From Oceaniglobus roseus (lineage in GTDB: Bacteria > Pseudomonadota > Alphaproteobacteria > Rhodobacterales > Rhodobacteraceae): a stretch of DNA of 46,793 bases. Location: NCBI RefSeq assembly GCF_002869745.1, contig NZ_PNOS01000038.1:1-46793 (forward strand). The letters run 5' to 3'. The notes beneath the pieces are model-generated. The model saw only the letters and a program-made list of their open reading frames with translations. It ran no database searches and was not told the origin of the DNA. Positions 1 through 8,838 of the stretch are shown here, in pieces. A program made the position numbers and the translations under genes. Position 1 is the stretch's first letter; each line of letters opens with the position of its first letter.

Positions 1-330
1 GCCGAGGTCGATCACCAGCTCCCCCGCCGCCGTCGCGGCGGACCCGGGCGGCAGGATCGCGAGCGGCGGAAGCTTCGGCAGGCGCGTGCGCCGGGGCAGG
101 GGGATCAGCCGCCGCTCGAGCCGCAGCAGCGCCGCGATCCCGGACGAGACGGGCTCGGCCTCGGGCGGTGGCGCCGCGATCAGCGTCAGCGACACGTCGG
201 GAAGGGTCCGCAACGCCGCGATCAGCCGCACCGCCTGTCGCGGCAGCGCATCGGCCGTCGTCGCGGGCACCAGCAGCACCGCCGCGAGGGCCGTCGCCGC
301 GTCCGGTCGGGCCTCGATCCGGTCGATCAT
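1..330 (-). CDS. Uncharacterised protein, N-terminal part (window edge)
   Basis: An open minus-strand frame runs from an ATG at 330 to the window edge with no stop (110 codons), beginning MIDRIEARPDAATALAAV. A GTG nine bases further upstream is an alternative start; AACAGG precedes the ATG and GGGGATC precedes the GTG. The pattern (a hydrophobic strand, a stretch of Leu/Ala, then a region ending in LVIDLG) reminds me of the N-terminal part of formyltransferase-like/glucosamine-inositolphosphorylceramide-transferase-like proteins of alphaproteobacteria. That is a weak resemblance from memory, and the catalytic part lies outside the window. It is divergent from ccoN, with about 295 bases between the two starts. 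Confidence 0.5.
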   Translation of the reverse strand, partial: MIDRIEARPDAATALAAVLLVPATTADALPRQAVRLIAALRTLPDVSLTLIAAPPPEAEPVSSGIAALLRLERRLIPLPRRTRLPKLPPLAILPPGSAATAAGELVIDLG

Positions 331-525
331 CCTGTTCACCTGTTCAGATCCCCTGTTTCCACGAGCCGCCTTCCTGCGCGATCCTCCGGGTGACAGGACG
401 CCGCAGGAACAGCCTGCGCCGAGCCTAACCGCACAAAGTGCCCGGAATGGGGCACATTTGGAGCGCTCGCATGGGCAGGCTGCCCCCCTGTCCCGGCCCG
501 CTTTCTGCACCGCGCTCCGGCAGGG

Positions 526-539
526 TTGATCCATGTCAA
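526..539. promoter_or_regulatory. FNR/FnrL-type box upstream of ccoN
   Basis: TTGATCCATGTCAA fits the FNR-family consensus TTGAT-N4-ATCAA with one mismatch. It is centred about 93 bases before the ccoN ATG, so a class II promoter would start near 574. FnrL activation of ccoNOQP under low oxygen is well established in Rhodobacter. The same 14 bases recur before ccoG. An ATG-containing frame starts inside the box, but it is not a gene. Confidence 0.9.
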
Positions 540-625
540 TGTCGCCCGCGCCCCGCGATGCCAGAACCGCCGCGGAAAAACACGCGTCGGCCCTCCGTCG
601 GCGCGAAAGCCGATGCGAGGGATAC

Positions 626-2221
626 ATGGCAATTTTCAGAATGATCGTTCTGGCCATGGTCGCGCTCTTGGCCGCCATCGCGGCGGACTGGGGGCGCGAC
701 CTGGCCTATTCGTTCCACGCCGTGCTGGTGATGCTGATCGCCGGCGGGCTCTGCCTGTGGGAGATCCGGCGCTTCGGCGAGCCCGTGGCGGCGACCGACC
801 TCTCGGGCTACATGGACGGCCCGATCCGCGCGGGCGTCATCGCCACCGCCTTCTGGGGCATCGCGGGCTTCCTCGTCGGCACCTTCATCGCGCTCCAGCT
901 GGCCTTCCCCGAGCTGAACTTCGACTGGTCCGAGGGCTTCGCCAACTTCGGCCGCCTGCGCCCGCTGCACACCTCGGCGGTGATCTTCGCCTTCGGCGGC
1001 AACGCCCTGATCGCCACGTCGTTCTACGTCGTCCAGCGCACCAGTGCGGCGCGGCTCTGGGGCGGCAACCTGGCCTGGTTCGTCTTCTGGGGCTACCAGC
1101 TGTTCATCGTGCTGGCCGCCACCGGCTACCTGCTCGGCGCGACGCAGTCGAAGGAATACGCCGAGCCCGAGTGGTACATCGACATCTGGCTGACCGTCGT
1201 CTGGCTGGCCTACCTCGCCGTCTTCCTCGGCACCCTGGTGAAGCGGCGCGAGCCCCACATCTACGTCGCCAACTGGTTCTTCCTCGCCTTCATCGTCACC
1301 GTGGCGATGCTGCACGTCGTCAACAACCTGTCGATCCCCGTGTCGATCCTCGGCTCGAAGTCGGTGCAGGTGTTCTCGGGCGTGCAGGACGCGATGACCC
1401 AGTGGTGGTACGGCCACAACGCCGTTGGCTTCTTCCTGACGGCGGGCTTCCTCGGCATGATGTACTACTTCGTGCCGAAGCAGGCGAACCGCCCGATCTA
1501 CAGCTACAAGCTGTCGATCATCCACTTCTGGGCGCTGATCTTCCTCTACATCTGGGCCGGTCCGCACCACCTGCACTATACCGCGCTGCCCGACTGGGCC
1601 TCGACGCTGGGCATGGTGTTCTCGGTGATCCTCTGGATGCCCAGCTGGGGCGGCATGATCAACGGCCTGATGACGCTGGAAGGCGCCTGGGACAAGATCC
1701 GCACCGACCCGATCATCCGGATGTTCGTCGCCTCGCTCGCCTTCTACGGCATGTCGACCTTCGAGGGCCCGATGATGTCGATCCGCGCCGTCAACTCGCT
1801 CTCCCACTACACCGACTGGACCATCGGCCACGTCCACTCCGGCGCGCTCGGCTGGAACGGGCTGATCACCTTCGGCTGCCTCTACTTCCTGACGCCGAAG
1901 CTCTGGGGGCGCGCGCAGATGTACTCGGTCCCCGCGATCAACTGGCACTTCTGGCTCGCCACCATCGGCATCGTCCTCTACGCGGCCTCGATGTGGGTCA
2001 CGGGGATCATGGAAGGGCTGATGTGGCGCGAGGTCGACGCCAACGGCTTCCTCGTCAACTCCTTCGCCGACACCGTCGCCGCCAAGTTCCCGATGTACCT
2101 GGTGCGCGCCACCGGCGGCCTGTTCTACCTCTCCGGCGCGCTGATCATGGTCTGGAACATGTGGATGACCATCCGCAGCCCCCAGTCCAGCGCCGTCACC
2201 ACCCCCCTGCCTGCGGAGTGA
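626..2221 (+). CDS. ccoN: cbb3-type cytochrome c oxidase subunit I (CcoN)
   Basis: Catalytic haem-copper subunit of the high-affinity cbb3 oxidase in the inner membrane; it reduces O2 to water. The 531-residue product is the usual family length. Expected ligands are visible: His115 in LRPLHTSAV (low-spin haem b), the CuB histidines in WWYGHN (His264) and GPHHLHY (His314, His315), and the haem histidines in IGHVHSG (about 402 and 404). The frame is open upstream to 533, but the start [12 protein letters not shown] at 626 is chosen because GCGAGGGA lies just before it, and because the longer form would begin next to the FNR box with a non-membrane, Arg-rich stretch. First gene of the ccoNOQP operon; 7 bases separate it from ccoO. 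Confidence 0.97.
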   Translation: MAIFRMIVLAMVALLAAIAADWGRDLAYSFHAVLVMLIAGGLCLWEIRRFGEPVAATDLSGYMDGPIRAGVIATAFWGIAGFLVGTFIALQLAFPELNFDWSEGFANFGRLRPLHTSAVIFAFGGNALIATSFYVVQRTSAARLWGGNLAWFVFWGYQLFIVLAATGYLLGATQSKEYAEPEWYIDIWLTVVWLAYLAVFLGTLVKRREPHIYVANWFFLAFIVTVAMLHVVNNLSIPVSILGSKSVQVFSGVQDAMTQWWYGHNAVGFFLTAGFLGMMYYFVPKQANRPIYSYKLSIIHFWALIFLYIWAGPHHLHYTALPDWASTLGMVFSVILWMPSWGGMINGLMTLEGAWDKIRTDPIIRMFVASLAFYGMSTFEGPMMSIRAVNSLSHYTDWTIGHVHSGALGWNGLITFGCLYFLTPKLWGRAQMYSVPAINWHFWLATIGIVLYAASMWVTGIMEGLMWREVDANGFLVNSFADTVAAKFPMYLVRATGGLFYLSGALIMVWNMWMTIRSPQSSAVTTPLPAE

Positions 2222-2228
2222 ACACCCC

Positions 2229-3044
2229 ATGAGCAACGACAAGATTCCCCCCGCGGCCGAGGATCCGAAGGTGGTGCGCCCCGGCGACGGCGGCATCCCC
2301 AACGAGATGCCGCACCAGACCCGGCTGATCGACCGCCATGCGATCCTGGAGAAGAACGCGACCCTGCTGCTGGTCTTCTCCTTCCTCGTCGTCACCATCG
2401 GCGGGATCATCGAGATCGCGCCGCTGTTCTGGATCGAGAACACGATCGAGAAGGTCGAGGGCGTGCGCCCCTACAGCCCGCTCGAACTCACGGGCCGCGA
2501 CATCTACGTCCGCGAGGGCTGCTATGTCTGCCACAGCCAGATGATCCGGCCGATGCGCGACGAGGTCGAACGCTATGGCCACTACTCGCTCGCGGCGGAG
2601 TCGATGTACGACCACCCGTTCCAGTGGGGCTCCAAGAGGACGGGGCCGGACCTGGCGCGGGTGGGGGGCCGCTATTCCGACGAATGGCACGTCGACCACT
2701 TCGCCAACCCGCAGGCGGTCGTCCCGGAAAGCGTGATGCCGAAGTACGACTACCTGGCCCGCACGAAGATCGGGCCCGAGCACATCGAGGACCTGCTGAA
2801 GACCCACGCGATGGTCGGCGTCCCCTATACCGAGGAGATGATCGCCAACGCCGCGGCCGACTTCCGCGTCCAGGTGGACCCGTTCGGCGACATCGACGGC
2901 CTGCTCGACCGCTACCCGGGCGCCGAGGTGCGCAACTTCGACGGCCAGCCGCAGCTGACCGAGCTCGACGCCCTGATCGCCTATCTCCAGATGCTCGGCA
3001 CCTCGGTCGATTTCTCGACCTTCATCGCCGACACCAGCCGCTGA
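2229..3044 (+). CDS. ccoO: cbb3-type cytochrome c oxidase subunit II (CcoO)
   Basis: Membrane-anchored monohaem cytochrome c subunit that passes electrons towards CcoN. There is one transmembrane helix (about residues 44-62), a haem c site CYVCH at 98-102 and a likely axial Met in PESVMP (about 170). The body reads almost exactly like Rhodobacter CcoO ([17 protein letters not shown], then [20 protein letters not shown]). At 271 residues it is longer than I expect, because about 30 hydrophilic residues precede the usual [12 protein letters not shown] start. The ATG at 2229 is the only good start in frame, with GGAG about 11 bases upstream. The extension is probably cytoplasmic. Confidence 0.97.
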   Translation: MSNDKIPPAAEDPKVVRPGDGGIPNEMPHQTRLIDRHAILEKNATLLLVFSFLVVTIGGIIEIAPLFWIENTIEKVEGVRPYSPLELTGRDIYVREGCYVCHSQMIRPMRDEVERYGHYSLAAESMYDHPFQWGSKRTGPDLARVGGRYSDEWHVDHFANPQAVVPESVMPKYDYLARTKIGPEHIEDLLKTHAMVGVPYTEEMIANAAADFRVQVDPFGDIDGLLDRYPGAEVRNFDGQPQLTELDALIAYLQMLGTSVDFSTFIADTSR

Positions 3045-3054
3045 GGACCGCCCC

Positions 3055-3303
3055 ATGCACGACACCTATTCCCTGATGCGCGAATTCGCCGACAGCTGGG
3101 CGCTGCTGACGCTGTTCGTCTTCTTCCTCGGCGCCTTCCTCTGGGTCTGGCGGCCGCACAGCCGGGCGCTCCACGAGGACGCCGCGCGCTCGATCTTCCG
3201 CGAGGACGTCGCGGCACCGCTGGCCGCGCCGCCCGCGCTGCCGAAGGCCGCCTGCGACCGCCAGTGCGCGACCTGCGCCTGCGGCAAGACGGAGGGGTTC
3301 TGA
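3055..3303 (+). CDS. ccoQ: cbb3-type oxidase small subunit (CcoQ/FixQ)
   Basis: Small single-span protein that stabilises the cbb3 complex. 82 residues: DTYSLMREFADSWALL leads into a transmembrane helix (about 15-32) ending in the family hallmark WVWRP, followed by a soluble tail. The tail is unusual. It is Ala/Pro rich and ends in a cluster of four cysteines (67, 71, 74, 76; CDRQCATCACG), which might bind a metal or be redox active. It lies 10 bases after ccoO, and its TGA overlaps the ATG of ccoP. Confidence 0.93.
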   Translation: MHDTYSLMREFADSWALLTLFVFFLGAFLWVWRPHSRALHEDAARSIFREDVAAPLAAPPALPKAACDRQCATCACGKTEGF

Positions 3304-4190
3304 TGGCCAGTCCGCACGACAAGGACCACGTCGAGACCACCGGCCACAGCTGGGACGGGATCGAGGAGTACAACAACCCGCTGCCGCGCTGGTGGCTCTG
3401 GACCTTCTACGCGACCATCGCCTGGGGGCTCCTCTATACCATCCTCTACCCGGCCTGGCCGCTGGTCCACGGCGCCACCACCGGCGTCATGGCCTGGTCG
3501 ACCCGGGGCGATGTCGCCGCCGAGATCCAGGCGGTGCGCGAGGGGCAGGCAGACATGCGCGCGGCGCTCGTCGATGCCGACCTCGCGACCCTGCCGCAGA
3601 ACGAGGCGCTGAACGGCTTCGCGGTGCAGGCGGGGGCGGCGCTGTTCCGCACCAACTGCTCGCAGTGCCACGGCTCGGGGGCGGCGGGGGCCGACGGCTA
3701 TCCCAACCTGCTCGACGACGACTGGCTCTGGGGCGGGCAGATCGACCAGATCGCCTTCACCATCCGCCACGGCATCCGCAACGAGGTGGATCCCGACGCC
3801 CGCTACAGCCAGATGCCCGCCTTCGGCGAGATCCTGGCCCCGGCCGAGATCGAGACGCTGGTGCAGCACGTCCAGTCGCTGCCCGAGGGGAACGATCCGC
3901 TGGGCGGCGAGGGCGGCGCGCTGTTCGCCGACAACTGCGCTTCGTGCCACGGCGAGGACGCCCGCGGCAACCGCGACGTCGGCGCGCCGAACCTGACCGA
4001 CGCGATCTGGTTGAACGCCCACGACGACGCGAGCCTGACGACCCTGATCTCGAAGGGCCCCTTCGGCGTCATGCCGCCCTGGGGCGACCGTCTTGGCGAG
4101 GCGGGGGTCCGGGCGCTGGCCGCCTATGTCCACCAGCTGGGCGGGGGCGAGCCGACGCCCGAACCGACACCCGGGCAGCCCAAGGAGTAG
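3303..4190 (+). CDS. ccoP: cbb3-type cytochrome c oxidase subunit III (CcoP)
   Basis: Dihaem membrane-bound cytochrome c that takes electrons from soluble or membrane cytochrome c. 295 residues from the ATG at 3303, which overlaps the ccoQ stop (TGATG). The N-terminus HSWDGIEEYNNPLPRWW is the typical CcoP signature, followed by one transmembrane helix and two cytochrome c domains with CSQCH (about 119-123) and CASCH (about 212-216). YSQMPAFG provides a likely Met ligand. Starts upstream of 3303 in this frame lie inside ccoQ and are rejected. Last gene of the first operon; a strong hairpin follows. Confidence 0.97.
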   Translation: MASPHDKDHVETTGHSWDGIEEYNNPLPRWWLWTFYATIAWGLLYTILYPAWPLVHGATTGVMAWSTRGDVAAEIQAVREGQADMRAALVDADLATLPQNEALNGFAVQAGAALFRTNCSQCHGSGAAGADGYPNLLDDDWLWGGQIDQIAFTIRHGIRNEVDPDARYSQMPAFGEILAPAEIETLVQHVQSLPEGNDPLGGEGGALFADNCASCHGEDARGNRDVGAPNLTDAIWLNAHDDASLTTLISKGPFGVMPPWGDRLGEAGVRALAAYVHQLGGGEPTPEPTPGQPKE

Positions 4191-4232
4191 GGGGCGCCGC
4201 GCCCTGTTCGCACCAGTGGCGGCGAACCCCCT

Positions 4233-4265
4233 GACGGGCGGCGGATCGACCATCCGCCGCCCGTC
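4233..4265 (+). terminator. Hairpin after ccoNOQP
   Basis: A perfect 14-bp stem, GACGGGCGGCGGAT (4233-4246) with its complement at 4252-4265, around a 5-base loop, 43 bases after the ccoP stop. No T-tract follows, as is common in this GC-rich group, so it may act as a terminator or as a 3'-end stabiliser. Confidence 0.75.
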
Positions 4266-4339
4266 GCTCGTGATGCCGCCGCCGTTCGCCCGGTCCGATC
4301 CGGCCGTGACGCCGCGACCGCCGCTTTTCCCCGCCCCCC

Positions 4340-4353
4340 TTGATCCATGTCAA
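4340..4353. promoter_or_regulatory. FNR/FnrL-type box upstream of ccoG
   Basis: TTGATCCATGTCAA, identical base for base to the box at 526-539. It is centred about 60 bases before the ccoG ATG, giving the accessory operon its own oxygen-controlled promoter. A frame starting at 4347 inside the box was rejected as the start of ccoG. Confidence 0.9.
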
Positions 4354-4406
4354 CGCGCCGGGGGCCGATCCCCCGCAGAAGGGGCGCGCGAACAGGAACC
4401 ATACTC

Positions 4407-5942
4407 ATGACCCACGAACAGACTTCCCTCTACGCCGCGCGCGAGCCGATCTTCCCGCGCCGGGTCTCCGGCGCGTTCCGGCGGCTCAAGTGGCAGATCA
4501 TGGCCGTGACGCTCGGCATCTACTACATCACGCCCTGGATCCGCTGGGACCGCGGCCCGGCGCTGCCCGACCAGGCGGTGCTGGTCGACCTCGCGCACCG
4601 CCGCTTCTACTTCTTCATGATCGAGATCTGGCCGCACGAGTTCTACTTCGTCGCGGGCCTTCTCATCATGGCGGGGCTCGGGCTGTTCCTCTTCACCGCG
4701 GCGCTGGGCCGTGTCTGGTGCGGTTACGCCTGTCCGCAAACGGTCTGGACCGACCTGTTCCTGCTGGTCGAGCGAAAGGTCGAGGGCGACCGCAACGCCC
4801 GCCTGCGCCTCCACAAGGCGCCCTGGGACGCACGCAAGTGGCGGCTGAGGCTGACCAAGTGGGCCATCTGGCTGGTCATCGCCATGGCCACCGGGGGCGC
4901 CTGGGTCTTCTACTTCGCCGATGCGCCGACGCTGGCGCGCGAGCTTGCGACCTTCGAGGCGCCGCCGGTCGCGTGGATCTCCATCGCCGTGCTGACCTTC
5001 ACCACCTTCACCTTCGGCGGCTTCATGCGCGAACAGGTCTGCATCTACATGTGCCCCTGGCCGCGCATTCAGGGCGCGATGATGGACGAGGGCACGCTGA
5101 CCGTCGCCTACCGCAGCTGGCGGGGCGAGCCGCGGGGCCGGGGGATGAAGCGGCACGCGGGCGACGGGGCCATCACCCGCGCCGCCGGGCCGCAGATCGG
5201 CGGCCGTTCCCCGGTGCTGCCGATGCAGTTCCGCGAGGGCCGTGTGGTTCTGCCCGAACCCCAGGCAGGCGCCGCGCAAGGTCCGGGCGACTGCATCGAC
5301 TGCAACGCCTGCGTCAACGTCTGCCCCATGGGCATCGACATCCGCGACGGCCAGCAGATGGCCTGCATCACCTGCGCGCTCTGCATCGACGCCTGCGACG
5401 AGGTGATGGAGAAGGTGGGCCGTCCCCGCGGCCTGATCGACTACCTCGCCCTGTCGGACGCCCCGCGCGAGCGGGCCGGGGGCGCGCCGCAATCGGTCTG
5501 GCGCCACGTCCTGCGGCCGCGCAACCTGGTCTATACCGGGCTCTGGGCGGCGATCGGCGTGGGCCTGCTCCTGGCGCTGGTGCTGCGCCCGACGATCGAG
5601 CTGACCGTCGCGCCTGTGCGCAACCCGACCTTCGTCACCCTCTCCGACGGCGCGATCCGCAACGCCTATGACGTGCGGGTCAGGAACCGCGAGGGCAGCC
5701 TGCAAAACATCGCCTTCAGCCTCGCCGGCGCGCCGGGCATGAGCCTCGGGGTCGAGGGCGTGGACGACACCACCGTCGCGGTCGAGGCCGACTCCCAGCG
5801 GCTGATCCGCGTCTACGTCACCGCCGCCGACGACACGCCCGCGGCCGAGTCCGACCGGACCGAGATCGCCCTGACCGTGCGCGACACCGTGACCGGCGAA
5901 AGCGCGACGGTCGAAACCACCTTCAACGGAGACCCGGAATGA
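4407..5942 (+). CDS. ccoG: cbb3 oxidase assembly protein CcoG/FixG/RdxA (ferredoxin-like Cu reductase)
   Basis: Polytopic membrane protein with two [4Fe-4S] clusters; CcoG of Rhodobacter reduces Cu(II) for cbb3 assembly. 511 residues from the ATG at 4407 (AGGAAC upstream). Visible are the conserved membrane motifs VWCGYACPQTVW (about 103-114) and CIYMCPWPR (about 212-220), then CIDCNACVNVCP (from about 296) and CITCALCIDACD (from about 320) for the clusters, a helix near 490-510 of the uncut frame and a C-terminal Ig-like (FixG_C) domain. Between the second membrane motif and the clusters lies an insertion of about 40 residues rich in Gly and Arg, longer than I remember for the family. Its stop overlaps ccoH. 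Confidence 0.96.
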   Translation: MTHEQTSLYAAREPIFPRRVSGAFRRLKWQIMAVTLGIYYITPWIRWDRGPALPDQAVLVDLAHRRFYFFMIEIWPHEFYFVAGLLIMAGLGLFLFTAALGRVWCGYACPQTVWTDLFLLVERKVEGDRNARLRLHKAPWDARKWRLRLTKWAIWLVIAMATGGAWVFYFADAPTLARELATFEAPPVAWISIAVLTFTTFTFGGFMREQVCIYMCPWPRIQGAMMDEGTLTVAYRSWRGEPRGRGMKRHAGDGAITRAAGPQIGGRSPVLPMQFREGRVVLPEPQAGAAQGPGDCIDCNACVNVCPMGIDIRDGQQMACITCALCIDACDEVMEKVGRPRGLIDYLALSDAPRERAGGAPQSVWRHVLRPRNLVYTGLWAAIGVGLLLALVLRPTIELTVAPVRNPTFVTLSDGAIRNAYDVRVRNREGSLQNIAFSLAGAPGMSLGVEGVDDTTVAVEADSQRLIRVYVTAADDTPAAESDRTEIALTVRDTVTGESATVETTFNGDPE

Positions 5943-6385
5943 CCGACAGAAAGCTCACGGGCTGGCACGTGCTGGCGATGTTCACCGGCGGCTTCGCCAT
6001 CATCATCGCGGTCAACGTCGCCCTCGCCGTCGAGGCGGTGAAGACCTTCCCCGGCCTCGAGGTTGCCAACTCCTATGTCGAGAGCCAGAAATTCGACGCC
6101 CGCCGCGCCGCGCAGGACGCGCTCGGCTGGGACGTGCGGGTGGAGTACGCCGATGGCGTCCTGACCCTCGCCGTCACCGACCGGAAGGGGCGCGCCGTCG
6201 ATCCCGCCCGCTTCACCGGCACCATCGGCCGGCCGACGACCCGCGCCCAGGACCGCGCGCTGTCCTTCGACGCCAACGGTGAACAGCGGCTGGATCTGCC
6301 GAAGGGCAACTGGCGCCTCGACCTGCAGGACGCGGGGCCGGAGCCGGTGTTCACCCGCGCCTATTCGATCACGGTGCAGGAATGA
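5939..6385 (+). CDS. ccoH: FixH family protein (CcoH)
   Basis: Single-span inner-membrane protein needed for stability and assembly of the cbb3 oxidase. 148 residues with the family opening KLTGWHVLAMFTGGFAIIIAVN, which forms the only transmembrane helix (about 10-30). A periplasmic beta-rich FixH domain follows (NSYVESQKFDARRAAQ, then LDLPKGNWRLDL). Its ATG overlaps the ccoG stop (ATGA), and its own stop overlaps ccoI in the same way, so ccoGHIS is translated as one coupled unit. Confidence 0.95.
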   Translation: MTDRKLTGWHVLAMFTGGFAIIIAVNVALAVEAVKTFPGLEVANSYVESQKFDARRAAQDALGWDVRVEYADGVLTLAVTDRKGRAVDPARFTGTIGRPTTRAQDRALSFDANGEQRLDLPKGNWRLDLQDAGPEPVFTRAYSITVQE

Positions 6386-8520
6386 CCGCCGCCTGTCCCG
6401 CCTGCGCGGGGGCCATGCCCGACATCGCGCCGCCCCCCGACGCGGCCGCCGACATCGTTCTGCACCTGCCCGACATCCATTGCGCCGCCTGCATCGCCTC
6501 GGTCGAGACCGCGCTCTCGGGCCTGCCGGGGGTGCGCGAGGCGCGGGTGAACCTGTCGCGCAGGCAGGTCAGGGTCGCGGGCGCCGGGCTGGCGCCCTCC
6601 ACCCTGATCGACCGGTTGGCGGCGGCGGGGCACCGGGCGCAGGAACTCGACACCGGGCTGCTGGCCGGGCAGGGGGCCGAGATGCGCGGCCTCCTCATGC
6701 GCACCGGCGTCGCGGGCTTCGCGATGATGAACGTCATGCTGCTCTCCGTCGCCGTCTGGTCGGGCGCCGCGGACGAGACCGAGCGGCTGTTCCACCTGAT
6801 CTCCGCCGCCATCGCGTTGCCCGCCGTCGCCTTCTCGGCACGGCCCTTCTTCGCCTCGGCCCTCGGCGCGCTCCGGGGCGGGCGGCTGAACATGGACGTG
6901 CCGATCTCGCTCGCGATCCTGCTGGCCGCGCTGGTGTCGCTGATCGGCGCGCTGCAGGGGGCGGACCGGGCAAGCTGGTTCGACGCGGCCCTCGCGCTGA
7001 CCTTCTTCCTGCTGATCGGCCGCACGCTCGATCACGCGGGCCGCAGCGCCGCCCGCTCGGCCGCCGCGGAACTCGCCGCGCTGGCGGTGCCGCAGGCGGT
7101 GCTGCTTCAGGGCGACACACGCCGCGTGGTGCGGGCCGAGACGCTGAAGCCCGGCGACACCATCGCGCTTGTCGCGGGCGACAGGCTGCCCGCCGACGGC
7201 ATCGTGACCGAGGGGCAGAGCGACATCGACCGCTCGGCCCTCACCGGCGAATCCGCGCCCTTCGCCGTCGCGCCCGGCGGCGAGGTGGCGGCGGGAGAGA
7301 TCAACCTCTCGGGCCCGCTGACGGTGCGCGTCGTGCGCGCGGGCCGCGACACGGCGCTGAGCCGCCTTGCCGATCTCGTCGCCGTCGCCGAAACCCAGCG
7401 GACCCGCTTCGCCAGCCTCGCCGACCGCGCGGCGCGCGCCTATGCGCCTCTCGTCCACCTGCTGGGCGCCGCTGCCTTCGCCGGGTGGTGGGCGGCGACG
7501 GGCGACGTGTGGCGCGCGGTCGACGTGGCCATCGCCGTGCTGGTCATCACCTGTCCCTGCGCCCTCGGCCTTGCCGTGCCGGCCGTGTCGGTCGTGGCGA
7601 CGGGGCGTCTGTTCCGGCGCGGCCTCCTGGTGAAGTCGCGCACCGCGATGGAGCGGCTGGCCCAGGTCGACAGCGTCGCCTTCGACAAGACCGGCACCCT
7701 GACCACCGGGCAGGCGCGGCTGACGGGCACGCCGCCCGACGCCGCCCTGGCGCTGGCCGCCGCTCTGGCGCGCCGCTCCGCCCATCCCTATTCCCGCGCG
7801 ATCGTCGCGGCGGCCGGGGCGCGGGGGCTTGTCCTCCCGGCGCTCGACGCCGTCGCCGAACGCCCCGGCCTCGGGATCGAAGCGCGCCGCGACGGGCGCA
7901 CCGTCCGTTTGGGACGTCCCGCATGGCTTGGTGCCGCGGGCGAGGGCGTGGCACTGGACGCCGGGGGGGACGCGCCGACGCTCTTCGCCTTCTCCGAGGA
8001 CATCCGCCCCGACGCCGCCGAGGCGGTGGCGGCGTTGAAGGCGCAGGGGCTGTCGGTCGCGCTGCTGTCGGGCGACGGCGCGGCGGCCTGCGCGCGGGTC
8101 GCCGCGGCGCTTTGCATCGACGAGGTGCAGAGCGCGATGACCCCAGAGGGCAAGGCCGACTGGATCCGCGCCCAAGGTGCGCAGGGCCGCCGGGTGCTGA
8201 TGGCGGGGGACGGGCTGAACGACGCGGGGGCGCTCTCGCTCGCCCATGCCTCGGTCGCGCCGGCCTCGGCGCTCGACGCCGCGCGCTCGGCCGCCGACGT
8301 GGTGATCCTGTCGGGGCGGCTTGCGCAGATCCCCGAACTGCTCTCGGTCAGCCGCCACGGCGTCGGGCGGATGCGGCAGAACATCCTGCTTTCCGTCGCC
8401 TACAACCTCGTCGCCGTGCCCGTCGCCCTCGCCGGGCTCGCCACGCCGTTCCTCGCGGCGCTGGCGATGTCGCTCTCCTCGGTCACGGTCTCGCTCAACT
8501 CGCTGCGGAGCCTGAAATGA
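6382..8520 (+). CDS. ccoI: Copper-translocating P-type ATPase (CcoI/FixI)
   Basis: Cu(I)-exporting P1B ATPase that supplies copper for CcoN. 712 residues. Motifs in order: an N-terminal CPAC (5-8), a heavy-metal domain with CAAC (34-37), the actuator TGES (288-291), the transmembrane metal site CPC (391-393), the phosphorylation site DKTGT (435-439), the nucleotide-binding HP (His468) and GDGLND (609-614). The CPC and DKTGT together identify a copper pump. The ccoGHIS context marks it as the oxidase-specific CcoI and not the detoxification pump CopA. Coupled to its neighbours by 4-base overlaps. Confidence 0.96.
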   Translation: MTAACPACAGAMPDIAPPPDAAADIVLHLPDIHCAACIASVETALSGLPGVREARVNLSRRQVRVAGAGLAPSTLIDRLAAAGHRAQELDTGLLAGQGAEMRGLLMRTGVAGFAMMNVMLLSVAVWSGAADETERLFHLISAAIALPAVAFSARPFFASALGALRGGRLNMDVPISLAILLAALVSLIGALQGADRASWFDAALALTFFLLIGRTLDHAGRSAARSAAAELAALAVPQAVLLQGDTRRVVRAETLKPGDTIALVAGDRLPADGIVTEGQSDIDRSALTGESAPFAVAPGGEVAAGEINLSGPLTVRVVRAGRDTALSRLADLVAVAETQRTRFASLADRAARAYAPLVHLLGAAAFAGWWAATGDVWRAVDVAIAVLVITCPCALGLAVPAVSVVATGRLFRRGLLVKSRTAMERLAQVDSVAFDKTGTLTTGQARLTGTPPDAALALAAALARRSAHPYSRAIVAAAGARGLVLPALDAVAERPGLGIEARRDGRTVRLGRPAWLGAAGEGVALDAGGDAPTLFAFSEDIRPDAAEAVAALKAQGLSVALLSGDGAAACARVAAALCIDEVQSAMTPEGKADWIRAQGAQGRRVLMAGDGLNDAGALSLAHASVAPASALDAARSAADVVILSGRLAQIPELLSVSRHGVGRMRQNILLSVAYNLVAVPVALAGLATPFLAALAMSLSSVTVSLNSLRSLK

Positions 8521-8678
8521 ACGTCCTCGTCGTGCTGATCCCCGTGTCGCTGATCCTCGGCGGGCTTGGCCTGCTCGGCTTCGTCTGGACGATGCGCGCG
8601 TCGCAGTACGACGATGCCGAGGGCGACCGGAACCGCATCCTCGACCCTCGCTGGGACGACCGGCCGCGCAAGAGGTGA
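8517..8678 (+). CDS. ccoS: cbb3-type cytochrome oxidase assembly protein CcoS
   Basis: A 53-residue single-span protein needed for cofactor insertion into the cbb3 oxidase. It starts [19 protein letters not shown], forming one membrane helix that ends near [21 protein letters not shown]. The segment SxQYDDxEGDxxRIL is the CcoS signature. The ATG overlaps the ccoI stop (ATGA). Last gene of the ccoGHIS operon. Confidence 0.95.
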   Translation: MNVLVVLIPVSLILGGLGLLGFVWTMRASQYDDAEGDRNRILDPRWDDRPRKR

Positions 8679-8681
8679 GGT

Positions 8682-8743
8682 TTCCGCGGCCGCGCGGAGG
8701 CCGCGCACGGGCTGCCCGCGCGCTGCGCGGCGCTGCCGCGGAA
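8682..8743 (+). terminator. GC-rich structured element after ccoS
   Basis: A 9-bp inverted repeat (TTCCGCGGC at 8682-8690 and its complement at 8735-8743) encloses a second one (CGCGGCC at 8685-8691 with GGCCGCG at 8699-8705) and further GC-rich self-complementary sequence. It lies immediately after the ccoS stop. This fits a termination or transcript-end structure, but there is no T-tract. Confidence 0.45.
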
Positions 8744-8838
8744 TGCATCGCCGCCTGTCCGGGACGCGCCGCACCAGCCCATTGTCTTGCAATCCCTCGG
8801 ATCTTTGGCTCTGTTGGGCACAGGGCCGGAGGGATCAC

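Noticed and set aside
526-644. Frames beginning MIHVN at 526 and 4340
   Set aside because: Both begin inside the FNR boxes; the shared letters come from the regulatory repeat. The frames run across ccoN and ccoG in the wrong phase.
8744-8838. A riboswitch or attenuator before the potABCD-like operon
   Set aside because: Only about 95 bases remain between the ccoS hairpins and the GTG, with no conserved aptamer pattern I can recognise.
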